Assembly (NCBI GenBank): GCA_033026295.1
Contig: CM065182.1
Coordinates: forward strand, 7,068,001-7,132,000
From: Channa striata
Lineage: Eukaryota; Chordata; Actinopteri; Anabantiformes; Channidae
DNA: 64,000 bases
Direction of reading: 5' to 3'
Shown: one piece after another, positions 39,487-64,000 of the stretch
Layout of the letters: the number at the start of each line of letters is the position of its first letter
Position numbering within the stretch: the first letter of the stretch is position 1
Made by a program: the position numbers and the translations under genes
The notes under the pieces: generated by a model
Databases searched by the model: none
Told to the model about the DNA's origin: nothing
Seen by the model: the letters and a program-made list of their open reading frames with translations, nothing else

Positions 39487-40282
39487 CCAATTGCACTGTG
39501 AGCACGGGGAGTGGACAAAAACAGCCATGACCTCACATCTCGTCTTTGCAGCCAAAGCTGGTCCAGCCACAACCCAAGCACTTCTCTAATCAATCAGTTG
39601 AGTTTCTTTGTTTGTTTGTTTGTTTGATTTGGTTTTAGAAGCAGATAGTGTGAATGAAATAAAGAGGCATATTTGTTTTGCATTGAAGATGTCATCACGT
39701 AGAGTTTAAGGACTTATTGGTCATAATTATGACTCCCTAAGGAACCTGAACAGGAGAGGGATTGTGTTTTTTACAAACTGTAAGAATAAACTGAATGTTT
39801 TCTGTTGCTGTTTTCAAGACCAAGACCACCCTTTAAACCTGATTTTCTAATTACTGAAACTGTTTATCAGGTGCTTTGAGCCATTTCTAATTTCAAAACA
39901 AACAATAGATATTATGGACAACAGCATACTTACCCCAGAAAAGTTGTGTTGAAGAGAGTGAATGTGAGCACTGAATGATGGGCACAGTGTTTAAATGCAT
40001 ACAGTAAATCCTCGACATGTCATGCATGTGTAGTTCTGTGTAAACATGACACATTCTGTGAAACATCCACATCCTCAGCTCGGTCCACTAATCTTGGGGC
40101 ACATTAATTCTTTACGTGTCTGCAAGGAGCACAACTCGATACTCAGTGAGGGGCCACATAAGAATCATCACTGTCCGGCCATCTTTACTCTTCAGTCTTC
40201 TGACAGGTCGTTCAACATCAACATTTGCGGGGGTGTAAAAAGACAGCACTGCGCTATATATATACATTGTCCATCTCTCTCC

Positions 40283-40350
<68 letters not shown>

Positions 40351-42790
40351 ATAGATACTCATAGATATATATATATAGATAAATATATATAGAGAGAGAG
40401 AGGGAGAGAGATTTCAAATGTATTAAGGGAAAAACTAGGCATCAAATCTCCATGATGAATGTGGTCGTTAGGGTTTTTGGTTACGTATATGACCGGGCTG
40501 AAATACCATATTTTTAGTTCTGTTATATTTTAGTTCTCAGGAGAATCTCATTGTAAAACTGCCCAACTGTGGTACGTGGAGGCCACACAAATGCATGCCA
40601 GTATGTACACTGCCATACCAAACATTACTCCCGTTCCCATGGATTTCACTGTATATATATATATAATATACATATATATAGTACTACTTGTGTAATGTAT
40701 TGTTCCTCTCAACATTAGAATGTATGAAAAGTAGAAACTTGAGAGATACATCAGGGCTACACAGTAGAGCTGTGACAAACTGTTGGTACAGCTGTTTTCT
40801 TGGAAAATGTTGCAGTCTAGTGGTTCAATTGAGAACTGCCGCTAAACGCTTCAACCACCATGTTTACAAGGTGTCCACAGGTAAAGAACAGTAGCACTTA
40901 ATTGGATGTGTGTTGTGTCAGTGTCTCGAGGGCACTTTGGTCTGACATTCACTGTTTTTAACAAAAAAAAAAAAAAACCCAAGAATATTTTCTTCCACAT
41001 CCCAAATTGTGCTGTCGCGCCAGCGTGCAGCTCAGGATTTGATGAGACCGAAGGTGTTTGCTGCTGCACTACCTGTGGTTGTTTCTGGGGTCATAGCTAT
41101 GTTTTATGGTTCAAAACCTGATAGCACTTCAATTTTATAAAGCTTGCTGGGGTGGAAGAGTTTGGAAAAGGCCTTGTAGGAGTTTACAATCACGCTCCTC
41201 CTCTGCTTTAGTGGAGCCACTCAAGGTTGAACATCCCAATGCCACCACAGATTAAATTTGAGAAAGCAAACATTTTTATGTGGGTGTAGGGCTGGGTGAT
41301 AAAAACATGTCACTGTTGTCTACTGTCACTAGGGTTTTGAAAAAATAAAAAAAGTTTTCCAAAATTATCTTTGGAAACAATGGATTCAAAGAATCAGTGA
41401 AAGACAGTTCATTACAGTGAACAGCATTTGTAGTATTTATATGTGATTTTTGTGATATCAAGATATATTATAACACTGTTTAAATTATAACAAGTATTGC
41501 AGCCAAATCACCCAGTCCTACTGTACATGGATATTTTTTTGAAAGATATTTGTTGGCGTTCATTACTAGTTATTGCAACATTTTTCGCCATAACAGCAAC
41601 ATGTGTGAATTCTTCAATTGCACAATGCTCCCCTTGGACATAAACGGATGAGAGACTTTGGTTCCCATTAATACGTTGGGACGTTTTTTCTCTTGTCTTT
41701 TGCCAGGGTGGTTGACGACAAAAGTAGATATTTTATTCAAATTATTGTGCAGCCATGTGAGTTTCTATGCTGCCTGTGTTAGACAAAATATAATGAAGAC
41801 AAAGGAGAGAGGGCTTTCTTTTAAAACAAAAAATAGCTTTGTAAAATCAAATATCACAGCAAAAATGTATTATACTGTAAATCGGTATGCATGTTGTTGT
41901 TTAGATTTTCGTGTCTTTGAAAGGCAGGGAAATCCATGACTTCTTTCTTTGTGGTGGCACAGCCTTGGTTTCAATGTATGTACTATGGTCACATATTTGA
42001 CTTTCCAGTTTCTACTGTAATAGCCATCTTTTCTAGTTTCTACCAGCTATTAATCAAATCAGAGTGCAGGAGAGGGCATTTTCATAAATATGCAAATACA
42101 AGGTCACAACACCGTCATCTGTTTCACGTCATTTAGAGTAGAACGCATATGTCTCACTGTGGATGTTCAAAACTCACACCGAATTCAATATATTGTGTCT
42201 TTGAGTTGCATTTGGCTTTTTTAAATGTTCTCACTGCCTCACTCACTGCTGTACAACGTAAGCTTCACTTATCCTCGTGAATCACTTTATGTCTTTGATA
42301 TACTCAGCACACCGACATTTGACCAACGGACCATGTTCTCACCTTTGTCTACTAGCATCATGGTCCTTTTGAAACCAGCATAGACCACGTTATCTTGACA
42401 ATTCTCTATTTGTGCCATCCAGACATCCTTGCATGGCTGTGTGAGGGAAATACCTTTTATCAACACTTTTGAAGTTTACATTATAAAACTGTACGTCTGT
42501 AACAGGACCGAATCAGCTCATGATTTTCATGTTTTTGAAACTTGCTTTTGAGATTTGTTTTTACCAAAACATGTTTATACCTTGTAGATTGTATAGAGAT
42601 AAAACTAAACACAGATACGTACTACAACCTTGGCATGCTGCTTAGTAAAGGAGAAAGAAAACAGCAATAGTTACCAACTGAATGGATATTTAAAATGCAA
42701 ATAATAAGTTTAATCTGTTTAATCTAAAATAAAAAATATATCACTATATGTTTATGCAATAAAACCTTGTTTTGATAGAAATGAAAGGCA
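39487..42790 (+). other. caln1: caln1 3' UTR and downstream region
   Basis: No coding exon is present. AATAAA signals lie at 39658-39663, 39785-39790 and 42758-42763. The distal one is followed by a T/G-rich CTTGTTTTGAT. Mammalian CALN1 has a very long 3' UTR, so the distal signal is plausible. Between them lie a TTTG repeat (about 39608-39628) and an inverted CT/TA/GA repeat (40273-40412). Confidence 0.5.
40273..40412. repeat. Inverted CT-TA / TA-GA repeat
   Basis: The left side runs ATCTCTCTCCCTCT, then (CT)n, then (AT)n. The right side runs (AT)n, then (AG)n, then AGAGGGAGAGAGAT. The outer 14 bases (40273-40286 and 40399-40412) are exact reverse complements beyond the simple repeats, so the whole block can fold into a long imperfect hairpin. 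Confidence 0.85.
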
Positions 42791-43515
42791 TCTGTGTTTA
42801 CTTGTCAAAGACCGTTGTGCCTTGGGCAAATTGTGGAGATTCAAATGCTGAATCCAGACTAATATTATGCATTATTGTGACAATCTTACCCAGCAACATA
42901 AAAACAAGATCAAACGTGCTTAAACGAGGCACCCAACAGATTTTGACTCAAAATAAGCTGGTGAGCAGAAATATTTTTTATGGATAACTCAGTATAAAGC
43001 AGGCTTTTGAGTTTACTTGTCACTTGTTATAAGTGTTGCAGTGTCATTTCAAATATCATCTCTAAAAATAGGATGACAACACAGCATGGTTTTCTCTGCA
43101 GCAGGTACCCGAGGCACATAATAGAACTGTGAATGGGAAGAGTGGCAGCACAAGCAGCAGAGTCAGATCTCACAAATGAGATCTGTGCCTCCATTTTGCT
43201 TGATGCAGCGTGTGATGGCTAGAGGTGAATTTACACCTATGTCAGAAAGTGAAGCAGTGCCGACACCAGCACTCACTCTAAATCATCATAACTAGGGAGC
43301 ACAGGCCGAAAAACGTGACATTAGCCTCACAGCAGGTGAACCCGAACCCCATTAACCACCAGATTATGAACCAAAATTGTGCCATTAAGTGGAAAACGAG
43401 GCATTACGTTACGTGTAATGGTCCAAGCAGTCATTAATAGCTCGACTCTCTTGCTGATCCGTTAGTTTGTTTCATCTTTGCGGGTCGCATCAAGGAGTGG
43501 AAAACTATCTATATG

Positions 43516-43546
<31 letters not shown>

Positions 43547-45011
43547 TCACACACTGTTGAATTTGATTCTTGGCATGATCTGCCTCAGCTAACACATTAA
43601 CTAAGACTCAAAAGTATTGGCACCATCAAACTCTTCAATTACCAACAATAAAAGTACATCTATATTAATGCAGCTGGTAAAGGTGGCAGCTTTAACCAGT
43701 TTTTAATAAATTTACTTATAATAAAGATCTATTAATTACATAATGTAATAATTACTTAGTTATGTATGTAGTATTGTAAATGTAGTATAGTAAAATGTGC
43801 AATATTTCCCTCAATTTTAGAGGAAAAGTAACTGAAAATACTCAGAGTTCATGACACTTAAAACGCAAAGGTACTTTCCACCAATGCTGACGTCAATGTG
43901 ATCAACTGGAGGCGCAAGAGTATTTTTCTGTACTGTAGTTGCCTAGTCTACATTTTGTCTCATAATTCATGTTGCCAGAGTCATTGATAATATCAGAGAT
44001 TTAGGCGATCAGAAATTAACACCAGTCATCACCTCAAATGAAAAAATGGTTAATCCAATAAAGAGGTCATGCTAATGGTGGTACGCATAAAAAAATCATT
44101 TTAATATGAGGTATACATTGCTGGTTTGTTGCTCATACGAACCTCTGTAACAAAGACTTTCTGTAATACACACACACACACACACGGGGCATGACCACAA
44201 AAACACTATACTTCCTCCCAGCACACGGACTCTGACAGTGTCCAGTTTGTTGATGTATATAAATCTCCTGACATGAAACTGCTCATTTCCTGGTGTCAGT
44301 TAGTGTGGGACAATTCATTTGCAACACTGACACTGACTCAAAGGGGGGACACGTAACTAGTAAAAGTAACATTGTAACACTGTTAACTCCTTTCTCCAGT
44401 CCAACATGGCTTAAAAATATCATAAAAACTTAGTACAATTCCCATCTTTTCACATGTTTTAAAGGCTCCACAATGTAAACATCAGCTGCTTTTTCTAAAG
44501 GCACAACTTTATATTGTAGTGTGACTGCTGATGGTAGTTATTTAGCAGCTGCAAGAACACCTCCTCCTAGATATAAAGTGCCACAACTTATCCGAGAGAT
44601 TAAAAAAAAAACAGATTTTCAACACCTTTATATCCTCTTGTACCTGTTCAGGCAAATTATAGTGTCATTCAAATAACATTAGCTCATTGAGTGTAGCTGC
44701 TGGATCTTGACGGACTCTAGAATTTTTCAAGTTTAAACTTCAACAATTATTATGTTTGTGTAAAAGTATCTTAAAACACTATTAAATGTCAGAGAGACTG
44801 GCAAAGATTGATAAGAAAGGAATTGTACCCCAATCTATGAAATACTCTGGCACAGGCAAAGACAAGAGCCAAAGGATAATAGGAGACAAATGGGGGATTG
44901 CAGAGATGCATCATGGAGGCAGCTGGTACAGATGTAACTGGAGACGGGCAGTGGGAATACAGAGGCGGACAGGGAGGAAAATGAGAGGAGACAAAATCAG
45001 GGAACAAAAGT
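42791..45011. other. caln1-sdf2 convergent intergenic region
   Basis: The 3' ends of caln1 (+) and sdf2 (-) face each other here. No exon was found. A (TG)n run lies near 43526-43546, a perfect short hairpin at 43164-43185, and the sdf2 3' UTR must occupy part of the right side. No convincing minus-strand AATAAA (TTTATT on +) was found close to the sdf2 stop. Confidence 0.6.
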
Positions 45012-45311
45012 TCAGAACTCTGTGTGTGGGTGACTGTAGTCTCGACTACCCGCCGGGCTGTCACTGGGCTTCATAAAGATGCCCTCCATAGCCTTCCACA
45101 AGTTGTGCTGGTTGGGGCCCAACATGGCGTGAACCTCCCTCTGACCGTTGATTGGTCGTCCATATTGCTCCCCTGTCACTGAGAGTAGTGCATCAGTGGC
45201 CTTGTGACGGAAGCGGACAGCCTCCTCCCGCTTCCAAACAGATCCCCCACACTGAACTGTCCACTCATCCAGGTGGTCCCCTTCCCCTTCCTCACCAAAC
45301 GCACTCACCTC
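45012..45311 (-). CDS. sdf2: sdf2 exon 3 (third MIR repeat, ER tail, stop)
   Basis: Encodes EVSAFGEEGEGDHLDEWTVQ, then SVTGEQYGRPINGQREVHAM and KAMEGIFMKPSD, ending HPHTEF and TGA (45014-45012). Acceptor TCCACAG lies just above 45311. Confidence 0.95.
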   Translation of the reverse strand, partial: EVSAFGEEGEGDHLDEWTVQCGGSVWKREEAVRFRHKATDALLSVTGEQYGRPINGQREVHAMLGPNQHNLWKAMEGIFMKPSDSPAGSRDYSHPHTEF

Positions 45312-47716
45312 CTGTGGACAAGAACGACAAGGATTAGACCACAAAGGAAAGAGGAAAGGGTAGGAATTTTTTCGTTTCATTTTGTAATCCCAGACATAAA
45401 TTATAATTATGTTTTTTGATCTTCTATCACATTTGTCCTTTTTTATTTTTCAAACATGTCGGATTATTTACCAGCCCAGATACTCCCACAAAGTTCTGTA
45501 TAGCCGCCTCTACAGTGACGAGTGTACTGATACTGTTGATGCCATTGTACAAGTGTGTATGTGTACATAAAATCTTATTTTGTTATATTTATGTTTGTGT
45601 TCCCATAAGAATTAAAAATACATGATTTAGCTCTTGTTCTAAAAAGGCAGTTTTTTTCACGGATCAAATACCCAGATGGAAATATCTATTATTAGCTAAT
45701 CTAACTGTTTTAATACCCATCTGTTGAGGAACTTGCGTCACACTGATTCAACTCTCCTGTAAAAAAAATTGTACCAACATTGTCAACAATCGCCTACTAC
45801 ACCCAGTGATGTTGAAGAACTTCAGTGTAATCGGTATACAAAAATACGTGGCAGTTGATGAATTTCTATCATCTCACAGTACACACCTTCTAACCCTATG
45901 ACACTTTGAGCAGACAGTGTTTTCACACTTCCTGAACACAGGAAAGGTTCTCACTGACCCAAGGCTGTTATGTTTGTTATGTTTTCTGAAGTGTAAAAGC
46001 TGCTGTCAACTCAGGTCCACCTCAAAATGCTAATCTAAGCTTCACTAAACGTGAATGGAAAACTCTTGGTGATTAACATCTGTGTTACACATAATCTCTC
46101 CATAGCTTTCACTGAAGCAGGCCAGTATTGATTCATCATACATTTCACATCTAAAAACTAAACATGAGCCTGGACATGTCAAAAACATCTAGTAGACATT
46201 AACACTCCTTCCTAAATCTGCAGGGAGCTATGTAGCTAATCCTTCACATAGCACCAAAATGATCCTCTCTCCATGAGTACTTCACACAGCACCCACCTGG
46301 TTCGAGGACAACGGAGAGGTGAAGTAATGGCTGTGCAGGTTACGACCTGTGTTGACATGGGTGAGGCGGATCGTCTGCCCACATTTAACTGGAGTACCCC
46401 GATGGCAGAAGGTGTCACTTGTTCCTCGGACACTCCAGTAGCTGTTACTGTCTTCGACTGCAGTAACTCCTGTTACAGACTGCTGCCCACTTCCTGTCTC
46501 AAACACATTAACACACACAGTGGAACTTTAACAGAGAAACTTAAAAACAAATAACAGTGAGGAACGTAGGCACGGTTCATTCAATTGATGAAGGATGTTT
46601 AAGGCTGCTTATCTTTAAAGGCTGGACAGATAATGCAACAACTATAGGTGGGACACCTGGCTAAAAGTGTGTTTTAATCACAATCACAATCAATAAGATA
46701 TTTTTTTTTCTTCAAAATTACAATCACCTTCAATAATCCAGACGTAGCTGTGAATGAGTCTAAATTGCTGTTTGTTTTTTGACACTGCACAGATCAATGT
46801 AATCATGGCTCTTTGAAACTAATCGTGGTAATTTTGCAAAGAGCAGTGGGGTTAAGAAATTCCACAACTTCTCAATTCACCTGAAATGAAAGACTATGTA
46901 CATCTTTAAGATTAATCACAATATATAATGGTCAGGTTGCTCTACCCTCACTATAACTCAGTGTGGTACCAGTTGTAACAACAAAGGTCCCAAATATCTT
47001 AAAGACCATGTTTGCAAGAGATAATATCTACACCTGATCTTGGCCCTTAATTGTCTGTTGTGCCTCAAAATGGGCCACGTAAGTTGTAATCTGGATGCAA
47101 TATACTCACCTAGTTCCATAATTCAAAATTACACGGGCTTAAACTTTGAATTCCTTTATGAATGTAGGCACTTCTCTGACCAGGCTGATTATAGAAATAT
47201 AATAACGCATATGTTAATGTTCTTCATACGCAATATGCCATTTTAACCAGTTGTGTATCTCACCTATAAGAGGTCACAGTTCACCGGTTTTTATAAATAT
47301 ATCAGCTGATTATATTTCACTGGCTGTAATCTCTATAACGTGAATTAACTGTTAGCCTAACTCCCTGTGTGTGTCAGACTCAGTTTCCCTTTGTACATCA
47401 TCAAATCATAATATTCATCCAACATACGAGTATTAATTTGGGGTGACTGTAGATCAAGGCAATCATGTTACACAAATCACGTAACTGCTTGTTAATATTT
47501 AATAACGACGAGCCGAAGGAGAAGAAACTCACCGGAGCCGTAGCGGACGTCGTGCGAGTGCAGCCTCACATTGTGCTTGAGATTTAACAGTTTAACAACT
47601 GACCCGCATGTCACAAAGCTCAGCTCTGTCCCGAGTGACAGGCCCAACAAACAGCACAGCAACAAAACAGCGGCCGGTAGGACGCGTGGAAACCCCGCAC
47701 GGCTTGACGGACCCAT
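45012..47716 (-). CDS. sdf2: Stromal cell-derived factor 2, three exons
   Basis: Minus-strand exons: 47716-47533, 46493-46297 and 45311-45012, with in-frame GT-AG junctions; 226 codons plus stop. An N-terminal signal peptide (hydrophobic LPAAVLLLCCLLGLSLG, about residues 13-29) precedes three MIR repeats. Key stretches are VTCGSVVKLLN, RLHSHDVRYGSGSGQQSVTG, RLTHVNTGRNLHSH, EVSAFGEEGEGD and LSVTGEQYGRPI. SDF2 is an ER-lumenal protein that works with the ERdj3 (DNAJB11) chaperone and shares MIR domains with O-mannosyltransferases. RLTHVNTGRN and KLLN(L)KHNV match SDF2 better than the stress-induced paralogue SDF2L1, and the head-to-head neighbour supt6h agrees with mammalian SDF2. The protein ends HTEF, a variant of the ER retrieval signal. 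The start ATG has G at -3 and G at +4. Confidence 0.95.
45312..46296 (-). other. sdf2: sdf2 intron 2
   Basis: Phase 0 intron with a GTGGGT donor on the minus strand. No repeat or RNA gene was recognised. Confidence 0.85.
46297..46493 (-). CDS. sdf2: sdf2 exon 2 (second MIR repeat)
   Basis: Encodes SGQQSVTGVTAVEDSNSYWS, then TPVKCGQTIRLTHVNTGRNL and HSHYFTSPLSSNQ. Enters in phase 1, leaves in phase 0. Confidence 0.95.
46494..47532 (-). other. sdf2: sdf2 intron 1
   Basis: Phase 1 intron with GTGAGT donor. AT-rich with no recognised element. Confidence 0.85.
47533..47716 (-). CDS. sdf2: sdf2 exon 1 (signal peptide, start codon)
   Basis: Encodes MGPSSRAGFPRVLPAAVLLL through the signal peptide to TELSFVTCGSVVKLLNLKHN and VRLHSHDVRYGS. 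GC-rich coding sequence that belongs to the shared CpG promoter. Confidence 0.94.
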
Positions 47717-48186
47717 TCCTACCGAGAGCTGAGCGGCGGCCGACGGTTCTGTGCGGTTCGCGTTCCTTTTCGCTACGTCATTAAAGCGCTGCGCTTTTCC
47801 AACGCGGAGCTTAAGGCGCAGCGCCCCCAGCGACCGGGAGGGGACACGGCGCGGGTCTGCAGGTTTGGGGCTTCTCTGGGGTTTATATGGCGCAGATTGA
47901 TATTTAATGGTAATGTGCCCATGCCCAAGCTAAATATTCGCAGTGTTTACAATGTGTAATCTGATATAACCGTGTGGTTTGGGGGTAAATGTCGGTGACC
48001 GCCAGCAGGGGCCGTCACCCCCCCCCCGCTGAAAGGGTTGGAAGTGTCCTCATCACATCCCGGAATTGTCATCACGCCGCTTGTTCTCAGCCATTTTTTA
48101 CAAGTCCAGGCTCCCAGGAACATAAATCCCATCAAACCTCGCTATTACTGTAAATACCCACGGATTATCCAGCGGCAGCGAGACGT
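47717..48186. promoter_or_regulatory. sdf2-supt6h bidirectional CpG promoter with supt6h exon 1
   Basis: The sdf2 ATG (47716, minus) and the likely end of supt6h non-coding exon 1 (48186, followed by GTAAGT) are only 470 bases apart, and the sequence between is CpG-rich without a clear TATA box. Visible motifs are an ATF/CREB half-site TGACGTA on the minus strand (47774-47780), a CTCF-like core CCAGCAGGGGCC (48002-48013), and a YY1-like GCCATTTTT (48090-48098) near the expected supt6h start. Head-to-head organisation is shared with mammals. The exact transcription starts are not known. Confidence 0.7.
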
Positions 48187-50272
48187 GTAAGTCAATTTTC
48201 ATCGTGGTCACTTGCGATTATATACTGTTTAGTTTGGCTAACAGACCTGAACTGGCAAAGGCGAATGCATGTCGTTGTTGTTGTCGTTGGAGCTAATGCC
48301 AGGCTAACGGTCTGCTATGCTAAAGCGATCGCTAATCTGTGAAGCTGGCGCAGAGGCCCTGGTTCCTTTTTTCATAGTGGTTCAATTTTTGAGGTCGATC
48401 GTATATTGGCAGTTTTTTGTTGTATACAACGCGTGTTTCAGCGAATAACGTTAAGTTTAAATCCCAGTTATGCTGGCTAACTAGCATGCAGCACAAATAG
48501 GTAACGTTAGCTAAAAGCGACGCTGGTGGTTGCTAGCTTACAAAGACATAATCCTCATCGAACACTAATAATCAGAAATCACAAAGTAAGTTAACGATGA
48601 TCTTTGTGTCCGTCGAACAGTCGCTGATAATAATATATAATTTACATTGTGTCTGTTGGTGCTAGTTTTAACACTAGAAGTGCTTCGGGTTGGTTTTCCT
48701 CGTCGACGCTGTGTGTGTGCGCATTGCGACATTAGCTAGTTAGGTGTGTTTTTAAATCTTCCATCTAACGTTAAACCGCTTTTACTGTAACAACCTCACA
48801 TTATTACTCATATTATACTGTAGACACAGTAATCCATCTGCAGGTCCGATAAAATAACTGGGGATATTATTGAGTTTCGATTAAAACGGTTTAGCAGTGG
48901 ATACAGTACACGTGAAAAACAGGCGTGCTCGTACAGTGGGTTTCACGCATAATTGTGTCCGTTGTTTCTACATCTTAACATATTCTTGCTGTTACCTCGA
49001 AACCCATCGCGTGTTTAAAAGGACATTTTCATAATTCTTCCGGTCCGAAAACGGCAGTTAGATGCGCAAATAAACGTGGAGATTGTACTTGTTTCGTTCC
49101 TCCTCTTTCCTGGGCTTTTCAGCATTTATTTAAATTCGCCGGTCAGCCCACAGTCCACAAAAGCCAAAAAGTATTTACATTTTTATATGGGCAGTATTGC
49201 TTGCAACCTGTAAAACTATTCTGTTATATCACAGGGCATCATGCATTATACATATTCAAACAGGCATGTCTTACCGCTTCCCATCAGTCAGTCTTTGTGC
49301 TTAGAACCGACAACCTGAACAATGCCAGGTAATGCTGAGAATACTTACAAAAGCCGCTGTTTTGAACCATGCGGCTTTTACAGAGATGCGGCTTTTCTAA
49401 ACTGAAAATTCCTGCAAACAAAAAAGCGCCAGTTTTTATTTGGCGCATAAACCCAAGACGCACAACAGCAAAATGGTCACCTCACCCTTTTGGAAAACAC
49501 GCGAAGAAATTCCTGTGATGCAGCTTTTAATTTGAAGCCATCGATCTGGCTATCCTATTGTGTGACAGTGGTTTCAATGCTCAGGAGGAAGGTGAATAGC
49601 GATTTGTGCTTTCAGTGCACGGTAGAATGAAGCGACTTTAATAGTTGCGCAGTTGCGCGTGTATGAATAAAGACTTATGGTACAAAATCTTTTGTTGAAA
49701 TCACAATCACACGTCTTCTCCTTTGGCTATGGAACACTTTATTTATAACCAGGACGTTTCTGGGCTCTGTAGTTCCAGCCACACATACACGTAAACGCAC
49801 TCTTTACCGCTAAAACAGCGCACAGAACATCCTCACACTGTGAACAATGAGTAGGAGCGCATGACCAGCCTGGATATTGGGCCCGAGGGCTTTATATGTG
49901 ACAAAATATATATTTCTTTTAAATTTTAGCCAAATTTAGGTGCAAGTCCAGAATTTACGGTACAAACTGTTTCTACAACTGAAAATTCCCTGCAAACGCC
50001 TATTTGGTAAATGGTCTGCACTTTTATAGCACTTTTCCACCAATTGTACTTATAGCTCTTTTCACTGCTTCTCGTTCACACATTTGAAATCACAATCACA
50101 CACACTTATACGCTGGAGTTTGATGTATTGCTCAAGGACACTTCGACGTATGACCAGAGGGCCAGGGCTCAAACCATCAACTGTAGGGCTGGGGAAAGCC
50201 GCTCTAGCGTCTGTGCCCACAGTCCCCCTAATTTGGCTATTTAAGCTGATTCTGATTCTGAATTTGTTTTAG
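48187..50272 (+). other. supt6h: supt6h 5' intron
   Basis: GTAAGT donor at 48187 and TTTTAG acceptor at 50271-50272 flank an intron between the non-coding first exon and the start-codon exon. A minus-strand SINE occupies its 3' end. The first part (to about 48800) is still moderately CpG-rich. Confidence 0.7.
50006..50228 (-). repeat. tRNA-derived SINE near supt6h exon 2
   Basis: The + strand begins TGGTAAATGGTCTGCACTTT and continues with TTGCTCAAGGACACTTCGAC and a degraded B-box complement (GGGCTCAAACCATCAA), then an A-box-side region. It is thus a minus-strand copy sharing its tail motif with the copy at 54602-54870. It ends about 45 bases before the supt6h exon 2 splice acceptor. Confidence 0.7.
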
Positions 50273-50283
50273 GAACAGCAGTC

Positions 50284-63673
<13,390 letters not shown>

Positions 63674-64000
63674 GACTAGGAAAGGGGGTCTTGCTACATG
63701 CACCCTACCCAACTCCATTCTCTGTTCTGCTGCTTCATCTGGATAACCTTTCACCTTATGTCTCTAACGAAAACCATCAGCTCTTTCATCCAGACAACCA
63801 CTAGTTGGAGCCCATCTGTGTGTTCACTTCATCTCCTGATAGTGTAGCTGCAGTTTATCAGTCTGCTATCATGACTCATCGCAGCTCTCCCCTTCCTCTT
63901 GTCCACCTGTCCACACATCTCATCCCAAATCTTTCACCTCCAGACAAGTATTTTGTATAGTAAGAATAACACTGTAAATGACTTGCAGTGATGTCAGTAC
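63674..64000 (+). other. supt6h: supt6h 3' UTR (cut by window end)
   Basis: Non-coding sequence after the TAG. No AATAAA is seen before the window ends, so the poly(A) site lies beyond it. Confidence 0.85.

Noticed and set aside
45856..45940. Possible C/D-box snoRNA in sdf2 intron (TTGATGA ... CTGA)
   Set aside because: The C box departs from RTGATGA and there is no terminal stem.
45012..47716. Assignment as sdf2l1 instead of sdf2
   Set aside because: RLTHVNTGRNLHSH and the supt6h neighbour fit SDF2. The SDF2L1-type residues I recall (for example LTGKNLHTH) are absent.

Overview
The window is vertebrate nuclear DNA, almost certainly from a ray-finned (teleost, percomorph-like) fish. The proteins read as clear orthologues of vertebrate genes. 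The GT-AG introns are short in the housekeeping gene and long in the neuronal gene. The non-coding DNA is full of (CA)n microsatellites, tRNA-derived fish SINEs and a decayed Tc1-type transposon. All three gene identities come from translating the exons and comparing them with remembered vertebrate families; no search was run.

Layout. 1-14460 is gene-free upstream DNA with microsatellites and one SINE fragment. 14460-17200 holds CpG-rich, repeat-rich DNA that looks like the promoter and a non-coding first exon of caln1 (calneuron 1, + strand). The five coding exons of caln1 lie at 21657-39486 and join cleanly into 218 codons. Its introns carry candidate conserved regulatory DNA, including an exact PBX-PREP decamer beside a homeodomain site, a Tc1 relic and a SINE. 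Candidate poly(A) signals follow at 39658, 39785 and 42758. On the - strand, 47716-45012, is sdf2 (ER-lumenal MIR-domain protein; three exons, 226 codons). A compact CpG-rich head-to-head promoter separates it from supt6h (+ strand; 36 coding exons, 50284-63673), the histone chaperone and elongation factor SPT6. The supt6h coding region is complete and the window ends in its 3' UTR.

How the genes relate. sdf2 and supt6h are head-to-head as in the mammalian SDF2-SUPT6H pair and probably share a promoter. caln1 is functionally unrelated: a tail-anchored EF-hand Ca2+ sensor of the neuronal Golgi. Its linkage to sdf2-supt6h differs from human, where CALN1 is on chromosome 7 and the SDF2-SUPT6H pair on chromosome 17.

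Most notable anomalies. supt6h is one base short in each of two exons (near 52640 and near 59716). Each lesion breaks the frame, yet everything downstream stays conserved, so both are most likely sequence errors, though they must be checked. Fish Spt6 also carries a histidine-rich insertion near its C terminus. sdf2 ends in an unusual KDEL-like tail, HTEF. A (TG)n tract fills the 3' splice site of caln1 exon 3. I found no CRISPR, rRNA, tRNA or snoRNA gene and nothing that looks like a wholly new genetic system.
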